From assembly GCA_016185305.1 (NCBI GenBank), contig JACPNV010000047.1, positions 1-43,985 of the forward strand: DNA of 43,985 bases, read 5' to 3'. A program made the position numbers and the translations under genes. This stretch comes from Actinomycetota bacterium (GTDB lineage: Bacteria; Actinomycetota; Acidimicrobiia; Acidimicrobiales; Acidimicrobilacustridaceae). The notes beneath the pieces are model-generated. The model was not told the origin of the DNA. It saw only the letters and a program-made list of their open reading frames with translations, and made no database searches. Shown piece by piece: positions 38,758 to 43,985 of the stretch; position 1 is the stretch's first letter, and each line of letters opens with the position of its first letter.

Positions 38758-40830
38758 TCAGTCGTCTCTCTTCTTTCCGCCCTGTGCGGCGGCCGCACGG
38801 ACCAGGTGTTGTGGCAGCACGTCGTAGTGGTCGAACTTGGTGGTGAACCGGCCTCGGCCGCTGGTCATCGATCGGAGGTCGATGGCATAGGTACGGATCT
38901 CCGATGTCGGGACGGTCGCGATGATCACTTGCTCGCCGTCGTCGCCGACCTCGGTGCCCTGCACCCGGGCCCGGCGCGAGTTGAGGTCGCCCATGACGTC
39001 GCCTTGCAGGTCGTTCGGGACCGCCACCTCGATCAGCGAGATGGGCTCGAGGATCACGGGGCCGGCCGCTTCGAGTCCGGCCTTGAAGCCGAGCCGGCCG
39101 GCCATCTTGAAGCTCATCTCCGACGAGTCGACCGAGTGGTACTTGCCGTCGTAGCACGTGACCTTCACGTCGACGACGGGGAAGCCGTAGATGCCGCCGT
39201 CGGTCATGGTCTCCTCGATGCCCTTCTCGACGGCGGGGATGAATTGGCGGGGAATGGCGCCGCCGACGACCTTGTCCTCGAAGACGAAGCCCTCGCCCCG
39301 CGGGAGCGGTGCCACCTTCAGGTTGCAGACGCCGAACTGGCCGTGACCGCCGCTCTGCTTCTTGAACTTCCCTTCGGCGTCGGCCTCGGTGCTGATCGTC
39401 TCGCGATACGGCACCTTGACATCCTCGAGGTCGACGTTCACGCCGAACTTCCGCTCCAGCTTCTCCAGGGTGATCTGCAGGTGCGTGTCGCCCATGCCCT
39501 TCAGCAGCGTCTGCTTGGTCTCGTCGTTGCGCTCGACGACGAGCGCTTGGTCTTCGTCTTGCAACCGGTGCAGCGCCGGCGACAGCTTGTCGTCGTCGGC
39601 CTGGGTGCGCGCGTGGATGGCGAACGCGAGCACGGGCTCGGGTTGCTCGATCGCCGGCACGGTGACCGGTTTGCCCTTGGGTGCCAGCGCGTCGCTCGTG
39701 CGAGTGTTGGTGAGCTTGGAGACGGCGGCGATGTCGCCGGCCACGACCGCAGGCACATCGAGGTGGTCGCGCCCGCGCATCGCGAAGATCCCGTGAAACC
39801 GTTCGCCGCCGCCGGTGCGCGTGTTCACGAGGTTCTCGTCGGTCTTGATGGTCCCCGAGAGCACCTTGAAGAGCGAGATCTGACCGACGTAGGGGTCGGC
39901 GATGGTTTTGAAGACGAAGGCGAGCGGGTCGCCCGAGGGGTCGGGTCTCACCTCGACGGTCTGGCCGCCCGCGGTGACCTCGACCGGCGGTCGTTCGAGC
40001 GGCGAAGGACCGATCTCGCAGATGAAGTCGGCGAGACGGTCGATGGCGATGCGCTCGGTCGCCGAGCCGCAGATGACGGGGAAGACGGTGGCATCGTCGA
40101 CGCCGAGGTGCAACGTGTGCTCGAGCTCGTCGAGCGAGGGGATGTCGCCTTCCAGGTACCGTTCGAGTTGCTCGTCGTCGGCCACCACGATGCCCTCCAC
40201 GAGGTTGTCGTGCACTTCGTGTTCGCGCGCTTCCATCTCGTCGGGGATCTCGCCGACAGTCGCCGCGCCGCTCTCGTAGAGATGCGCCTTGTCGGTGAGC
40301 AGATCGGCGACACCTATGAAGTCGTGCTCCTCGCCGATCGGCAGCTCGAGCGGCGCGACACCGGCGCCGAACGTGGCGCGCAGCTGATCGAGGGTGCGGT
40401 CGAAGCTGGCACGCTCGCGGTCGAGCTTGTTCACGAACACCATGCGGGGGAGGCCGAGCTTGGCCGCCTGCTTCCAGAACTTCTGGGTCTGCACCTCGAC
40501 ACCTTCGACCGCGCTCACGACGAACACCGCGAGATCGGCGACGCGCAGCGCCGCTTGCACCTCACCCTCGAAGTCCGCGTAGCCCGGCGTGTCGATCAGG
40601 TTGATCTTGTGGCCCTTCCACTCGATCGGGGCGAGGGCCAGCGAGAGGGACTGGCCTCGCTTCTGCTCTTCGGGATCGAAGTCGCAGACGGTGCTGCCAT
40701 CTTCCACGCGACCCATGCGCGGCAAGGCGCCGGACTGCAACAGGAGCGACTCGGCCAGGGTCGTCTTGCCGGTGCCCCCATGACCAACCAGGACGACGTT
40801 GCGGATCTTCTCCGGTGCAACTTGGTTCAC
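38758..40830 (-). CDS. EF-G-like translational GTPase (EF-G2/FusA2 type)
   Basis: This is a 690-residue GTPase related to elongation factor G. G1 'NVVLVGHGGTGKTTLAESLL', G3 'INLIDTPGYADFEGEVQAAL' and G4 'MVFVNKLDRERASF' are present, followed by the domain II-V series ('SGGHGQFGVCNLKVAPLPRG', 'VIGGAIPRQFIP'-like 'VVGGAIPRQFIPAVEKGIEE' and 'GRGRFTTKFDHYDVLP'). The P-loop GHGGTGKT differs from canonical EF-G (AHIDAGKT), as in the paralogue group often called EF-G2, whose cellular role is unclear. GTG 40830 has GGGGGTGA upstream; longer open frame to 41154 crosses repeats and lacks this signal. It should not be taken as the housekeeping fusA. Confidence 0.9.
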   Translation of the reverse strand: MNQVAPEKIRNVVLVGHGGTGKTTLAESLLLQSGALPRMGRVEDGSTVCDFDPEEQKRGQSLSLALAPIEWKGHKINLIDTPGYADFEGEVQAALRVADLAVFVVSAVEGVEVQTQKFWKQAAKLGLPRMVFVNKLDRERASFDRTLDQLRATFGAGVAPLELPIGEEHDFIGVADLLTDKAHLYESGAATVGEIPDEMEAREHEVHDNLVEGIVVADDEQLERYLEGDIPSLDELEHTLHLGVDDATVFPVICGSATERIAIDRLADFICEIGPSPLERPPVEVTAGGQTVEVRPDPSGDPLAFVFKTIADPYVGQISLFKVLSGTIKTDENLVNTRTGGGERFHGIFAMRGRDHLDVPAVVAGDIAAVSKLTNTRTSDALAPKGKPVTVPAIEQPEPVLAFAIHARTQADDDKLSPALHRLQDEDQALVVERNDETKQTLLKGMGDTHLQITLEKLERKFGVNVDLEDVKVPYRETISTEADAEGKFKKQSGGHGQFGVCNLKVAPLPRGEGFVFEDKVVGGAIPRQFIPAVEKGIEETMTDGGIYGFPVVDVKVTCYDGKYHSVDSSEMSFKMAGRLGFKAGLEAAGPVILEPISLIEVAVPNDLQGDVMGDLNSRRARVQGTEVGDDGEQVIIATVPTSEIRTYAIDLRSMTSGRGRFTTKFDHYDVLPQHLVRAAAAQGGKKRDD

Positions 40831-40879
40831 TGGGTCACCCCCGTGCGCGGTTTGAGCTCGTATCTTGGCCTTTCGGGGC

Positions 40880-40885
40880 AGCGTA
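40880..40885 (-). promoter_or_regulatory. Putative -10 box of the EF-G-like gene
   Basis: Minus-strand TACGCT about 50 bases before GTG 40830. Confidence 0.4.
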
Positions 40886-41005
40886 GGCGGCATTTCTCGC
40901 GAGCGCTCACGCCGCGCCCGCCCGGCGGGAGCGGGGACCGATGCCACCGCCGCCCGCGGTTGTCGACCGCGATGCCGCCTCGGAGATGCGGCGTCCGCCG
41001 GTGAT

Positions 41006-41117
41006 GGGGAGCGCTCGGAGCGTGAGCGGAGAGTGCGTGGGGGCGCAGCCCCCCAGGCAGCTAGGGCTCGGAGCGTGAGCGGAGAGTGCGTGGGGGCGCA
41101 GCTCCCCAGGCGGCTAG
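41006..41117. repeat. Dispersed hairpin repeat, copies 2 and 3 in tandem
   Basis: Copy 2 (41006-41064) and copy 3 (41065-41117) share gctcggagcgtgagcggaga, then gtgcgtgggggcgcag, then cccaggc-gctag, with a 53-base period. Copy 2 matches the element at 22755-22813 with a few changes. Copy 2 keeps the full GGGGGC/GCCCCC stem; copy 3 has one stem mismatch (agctcccc). Confidence 0.92.
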
Positions 41118-41125
41118 GTGGCTGG

Positions 41126-41131
41126 TACCCT
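41126..41131 (+). promoter_or_regulatory. -10 box of the pgsA-acyltransferase genes
   Basis: Plus-strand TACCCT. Unlike many genes here the ATG is 24 bases away and has its own AGGAG at 41144-41148, so this message has a short leader. Confidence 0.45.
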
Positions 41132-41154
41132 GACCGGCGAGCTAGGAGCCCCAC

Positions 41155-41871
41155 ATGATCGACGGCCGCTTCCGGGCCACCTTCGAAAAAGGCCTACGGC
41201 CGGTGGGCCAGAACATCAGGCGCACCGGCATCACCGCAGATCAACTCACCGCCTTCGGTGGCGTCATGGCGCTCGCCGCCGCGATCGCCATCGGCGGATT
41301 CGGCAACCTGCTGCTCGGGCTCTTCTTCCTCACGCTCTCGGCGGTCCCCGACGTGCTCGACGGCGCCGTGGCGAAAGCGTCCGGTACCGCGTCGGCGCGG
41401 GGCGCGTTCTTCGACTCGGTGATGGACCGGGTCTCCGATGCCCTGCTGTTCGGCGGCGTCGCGTGGTACTTCTCGAACAAGTACGGCGGAGCGTGGCCGA
41501 TGCTGCCGGTCGGCGTGCTGGCGCTCAGCATGCTCATCTCCTACGAGCGGGCGCGGGCCGAGTCGCTGAACTTCGACGCGCGCGGCGGCGTCATGGAGCG
41601 CGCCGAGCGCATCATCGCGCTGGGCATCGGCCTGCTCTTCGAGGTCCTGCTCATACCGGTGCTCTTCCTGATGTTGCTGCTGACCGCCTACACCGCCGGG
41701 CAACGGTTCGTGAAGGTGTGGAAGCAGGCGAGCATCGAGCGCCCGCAGACGGTGCGCATGCAGCGGCGGGCGGTACGGCGCCGGGCCGCTCGCACGGTGC
41801 GGCGCAACTGGCGTGACGGCCGAGCGCCCTCGTCTTGGCGCAACCGCGGGGGCAAGTCGACCGGTCGCTGA
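41155..41871 (+). CDS. pgsA: CDP-alcohol phosphatidyltransferase (phosphatidylinositol-phosphate synthase type)
   Basis: This 238-residue polytopic enzyme condenses CDP-diacylglycerol with an alcohol phosphate; by context, myo-inositol-phosphate for PIM lipids. The signature reads D-V-L-D-G-A-V-A-K ... G-A-F-F-D-S-V-M-D-R-V-S-D (residues ~63-92), i.e. DxxDGxxA-x-GxxxDxxxD, with Lys where Arg is most usual. Four to five further hydrophobic segments follow and the C-terminus is strongly basic. It is followed by a PIM acyltransferase and a PimA-like gene, the same order as in mycobacteria, which supports the inositol assignment over glycerol-phosphate. ATG 41155 has an AGGAG ribosome-binding site. 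Confidence 0.9.
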   Translation: MIDGRFRATFEKGLRPVGQNIRRTGITADQLTAFGGVMALAAAIAIGGFGNLLLGLFFLTLSAVPDVLDGAVAKASGTASARGAFFDSVMDRVSDALLFGGVAWYFSNKYGGAWPMLPVGVLALSMLISYERARAESLNFDARGGVMERAERIIALGIGLLFEVLLIPVLFLMLLLTAYTAGQRFVKVWKQASIERPQTVRMQRRAVRRRAARTVRRNWRDGRAPSSWRNRGGKSTGR

Positions 41872-41898
41872 CGTTCGGCACGGCCGGCAGACGAACCC

Positions 41899-42810
41899 TT
41901 GAAGACCGACCCAGTCACCGCGCTGTACCGGAGCGGATCAGTCGCGTTCCGGTCAGTGCCGCGCCCGGCGGCCGACGTGCTGGCTCGCGCCGCGTTCCGC
42001 ATCGCGGCGAAGACGTTGCCGCAACGGCGCCTGCTGGTGGAGCGAAACCTGATCCGCGTCCTGGGCCCGGGCATCGACCGGGTCGAGCTCGACCGCCTCG
42101 TCCGTCGCACGTTCGAGTCCTACGGGCGCTACTGGGTCGATTCGTTCCGCCTTCCCGACCTGTCCATCGAGGAGATCGATGCCGGGGTGGACTACGCGGG
42201 CTTCGAGCGACTCATGGGTCCGCTGCGCGCCGGGACCGGGGCCATCGTCGTGCTCCCGCACCTCGGCGGGTGGGAGTGGGCTGGCTTCTGGATGACCATG
42301 GGGGCGAGGTGGCCGGTCACCGCGGTGGTGGAAGCGGTGGAACCACCGGCGCTGTTCGAGTTCTTCGCGCAGTTCCGCCGGCAGCTCGGCATGAACATCG
42401 TGCCCCTCGGGCCGAGCGCGGCCGGTCAGGTCATGCGGGCGCTGCGGGACGGCCACGTCGTCTGCCTGCTCTCTGATCGCGACATCGAAGGGAACGGCAT
42501 GGAGGTCGACTTCTTCGGCGAGCGCACGACGTTGCCGGCGGGCCCGGCCGCGCTGGCCCTCCGCACCGGTGCGCCCATCGTCCCGATGGGTTGCTACTTC
42601 AAGAAGCGCGGCATCTCCTGTGTCGTGCAGCCACCTGTGCCGGTGGAACGGAAGGCGAAGCGCTTGCGAGACGACGTGCAGCGGCTCACGCAGGACATCG
42701 CCTACGAGCTCGAGCACTTGATCCGCGCGGCTCCCGAGCAGTGGCATCTCCAGCAGCCCAACTGGGCGAGCGACCACGAGGCTCTCGAGCAGCTCCGGGC
42801 ACAGCGCTGA
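41899..42810 (+). CDS. Phosphatidylinositol mannoside acyltransferase (LpxL/HtrB family)
   Basis: This is a 303-residue acyltransferase of the lysophospholipid/lauroyl acyltransferase family. It has the HX4E-type site 'VVLPHLGGWEWAGFWM' (near 111), 'AVVEAVEPPALFEFFAQFRR', 'ALRDGHVVCLLSDRDIEGNG' and 'FFGERTTLPAGPAALALRTG', and ends with 'PEQWHLQQPNW', all characteristic of this family. In mycobacteria the equivalent gene (Rv2611c) acylates the mannose of PIM. The start is a TTG at 41899, 27 bases after pgsA; no ATG or GTG precedes the conserved N-terminal helix. It is the middle of the pgsA-pimA set. Confidence 0.9.
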   Translation: MKTDPVTALYRSGSVAFRSVPRPAADVLARAAFRIAAKTLPQRRLLVERNLIRVLGPGIDRVELDRLVRRTFESYGRYWVDSFRLPDLSIEEIDAGVDYAGFERLMGPLRAGTGAIVVLPHLGGWEWAGFWMTMGARWPVTAVVEAVEPPALFEFFAQFRRQLGMNIVPLGPSAAGQVMRALRDGHVVCLLSDRDIEGNGMEVDFFGERTTLPAGPAALALRTGAPIVPMGCYFKKRGISCVVQPPVPVERKAKRLRDDVQRLTQDIAYELEHLIRAAPEQWHLQQPNWASDHEALEQLRAQR

Positions 42811-42887
42811 CGTGACGTGGGCGCGCGTCTTTGCTTCCAGGACGTCTTTCGCCAGGCCTCTTGTCGCCAGGCTGCCAGTGCCGGGCC

Positions 42888-42893
42888 TACCCT
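42888..42893 (+). promoter_or_regulatory. -10 box, leaderless promoter of pimA
   Basis: Plus-strand TACCCT followed by six bases and then GTG 42900, inside the 89-base gap after the acyltransferase gene. Confidence 0.5.
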
Positions 42894-42899
42894 GCGACG

Positions 42900-43973
42900 G
42901 TGCGCATCGGCATGGTTTGCCCCTACAGCTTGACGATCCCCGGCGGCGTGCAGGGGCAGGCGCTGGGCTTGGCGCGAACACTGCGGTTGATGGGGCACGA
43001 CGTGCGCGTGCTCGGTCCGTGTGATGGCCCACCCCCCGATGCCGGCGTGACGCCGCTCGGCAACAGCCTGCCGACCGCGTCCAACGGATCGATCGCCCCG
43101 ATCGCACCCGATGTTCCCGCCCAGCTCCGCACCATCCGAGCCTTGCGCGACGAGGAGTTCGACGTCGTGCACCTCCACGAGCCACTCTGCCCCGGGCCCA
43201 CCCAGACGGCGTTGCTGTTCAAGCCGGCCCGCTTGGTGGGCACGTTCCACGCGGCCGGCGAGTCGCTCCCGTACCGGTGGGTCAAGCCCCTGGTGGTCGC
43301 GGGAGCGAACCGCCTCGACGTGCGGTGCGCAGTGTCCGAAGACGCGATGCGCACCGCGACGGCCAACCTGGGGGGCGAGTACGAGTTGCTGTTCAACGGC
43401 GTCGAAGTGGCGCGGTACACGAAGGCGACGCCGTGGCCGAACGATGGCGACGTGCCCACGATCCTGTTCGTCGGCCGGCACGAACCGAGGAAGGGCCTTG
43501 CCGTCCTGCTCGATGCCATGGCGTTCCTGCCCGAACGGGTGCGGCTGTGGGTGGGCGGCGACGGGCCGCAGACCGACGAGCTCCGGCAGCGGGTCGCCGG
43601 CGACCGGCGCGTGCAGTGGCTGGGACGCATCTCCGACGCCGAGAAGGCCGCACGACTGCGGGCCGCCGACGCCTTCTGCGCGCCCTCGCTCGGCGGAGAG
43701 TCGTTCGGCGTCGTGCTGCTCGAGGCGATGGCCGCGCAGACCGCGGTCGTCGCCAGTGACCTCCCCGGCTACGCGAACGTCGCCCGAGCCGACCGGGACG
43801 CGCTGCTCGTGCGGCCGGACGACCCTCAGGCACTCGCCGGCGCGCTGAGCCGAGTGCTCGGGGAGGCCAAGCTCCGCGACCGCCTGGTCCTCGCGGGAGA
43901 GCGTCGGGCCGCGGAGTTCTCCATGGACCACCTGGCCGAGCGCTACATCGAGCTCTACGAGCGCGTGCGTTGA
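42900..43973 (+). CDS. pimA: Phosphatidylinositol alpha-mannosyltransferase (GT4)
   Basis: This 357-residue GT4 glycosyltransferase should add the first mannose from GDP-mannose to phosphatidylinositol on the inner membrane face. It starts 'MRIGMVCPYSLTIPGGVQGQ', with the Gly-rich acceptor loop, then 'FDVVHLHEPLCPGPTQTALL' and 'GTFHAAGESLPY'. The second lobe has 'ILFVGRHEPRKGLAVLLDAM', 'LWVGGDGPQTDEL' and the EX7E motif region 'LGGESFGVVLLEAMAAQTAV'. All are as in PimA, and the gene neighbourhood agrees. GTG 42900 is set by the -10 box. The gene is complete, with its stop 12 bases before the window ends. Confidence 0.93.
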   Translation: MRIGMVCPYSLTIPGGVQGQALGLARTLRLMGHDVRVLGPCDGPPPDAGVTPLGNSLPTASNGSIAPIAPDVPAQLRTIRALRDEEFDVVHLHEPLCPGPTQTALLFKPARLVGTFHAAGESLPYRWVKPLVVAGANRLDVRCAVSEDAMRTATANLGGEYELLFNGVEVARYTKATPWPNDGDVPTILFVGRHEPRKGLAVLLDAMAFLPERVRLWVGGDGPQTDELRQRVAGDRRVQWLGRISDAEKAARLRAADAFCAPSLGGESFGVVLLEAMAAQTAVVASDLPGYANVARADRDALLVRPDDPQALAGALSRVLGEAKLRDRLVLAGERRAAEFSMDHLAERYIELYERVR

Positions 43974-43985
43974 ACGGACCGACCG

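Larger units (their letters stand above)
40831..41154. other. Gene-free divergent region with promoters and repeats
   Basis: This 324-base stretch separates the EF-G-like gene from pgsA. It holds a minus-strand TACGCT box (40880-40885), two tandem copies of the dispersed hairpin repeat (41006-41117) and the pgsA promoter with its ribosome-binding site. The segment 40886-41005 shows nothing recognisable. Confidence 0.7.

Noticed and set aside
38758..40830. Housekeeping elongation factor G (fusA)
   Set aside because: The P-loop is GHGGTGKT rather than AHIDAGKT and no rpsL/rpsG/tuf genes are adjacent, so it is more likely the EF-G2-type paralogue.
1..43985. tRNA or rRNA genes, prophage
   Set aside because: No tRNA-like cloverleaf ends, rRNA signatures, integrase, capsid or tail genes were seen on either strand.

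Overview
The window is GC-rich, densely coded bacterial DNA with an actinobacterial character. Lineage markers include a mycothiol ligase (MshC), an NADPH:F420 reductase, an InhA-type enoyl reductase, and a thrS / HIT / pgsA / acyltransferase / pimA order that recalls the mycobacterial phosphatidylinositol-mannoside (PIM) locus. No rRNA or tRNA gene is visible. The mixture suggests a high-GC actinobacterium outside the classical mycobacteria, perhaps an Acidimicrobiia-like lineage; that placement is inference, not shown by a marker gene.

Layout. 1-390: remnant of an IS256-type transposase and a small damaged ORF. 389-3220 (-): acyltransferase-3 protein with two SGNH domains. 3511-6677 (+): acyl-CoA dehydrogenase, CPBP protease, thiamine pyrophosphokinase and an SRPBCC protein, probably one operon. 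6686-9704: MFS exporter, SGNH lipoprotein and a divergent lipoprotein. 9714-13723 (-): two-subunit ABC exporter whose degenerate ATP-site residues are complementary. 13820-17528 (+): two CNNM/CorC-type membrane proteins, an APH-fold kinase and a DUF6285-like protein, tightly packed. 17569-19717 (-): DUF4272 protein and FabI. 19901-29605: a signalling and export neighbourhood with a transmembrane Ser/Thr kinase, a two-gene nucleotidyltransferase module, a very unusual FHA / pseudo-peptidase / ABC exporter / cyclic-nucleotide-binding-like fusion, a GAF protein, a cytoplasmic subtilase and a dynamin-like GTPase. 29757-31683 (+): F420 reductase and MshC. 31810-32462 (-): VapBC. 32702-36673 (+): PlsC-like acyltransferase, ThrRS, HIT protein and a small membrane protein. 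36697-40830 (-): sortase-anchored Ser/Thr-rich surface protein, DinB-like protein and an EF-G-like GTPase. 41155-43973 (+): PgsA, PIM acyltransferase and PimA.

The most novel-looking part is 22.8-27.8 kb. One 1124-residue polypeptide joins a phosphothreonine reader (FHA), a gluzincin-like region without a zinc motif, a full ABC exporter half and a C-terminal CRP-like sensor. A GAF protein and a subtilase without a signal peptide follow, with a transmembrane kinase upstream and a dynamin-like GTPase downstream. My inference is a kinase-gated export or proteolysis system; no substrate is visible.

Transcription signals are unusually readable. At least nine genes have a TANNNT -10 box only 6-9 bases before the start codon, which predicts leaderless mRNAs. 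Several short tandem and dispersed repeats sit between genes, notably a ~53-bp hairpin-bearing family at 22.8 and 41.0 kb, 25-bp repeats at the fabI 3' end and 23-bp repeats before the acyl-CoA dehydrogenase.
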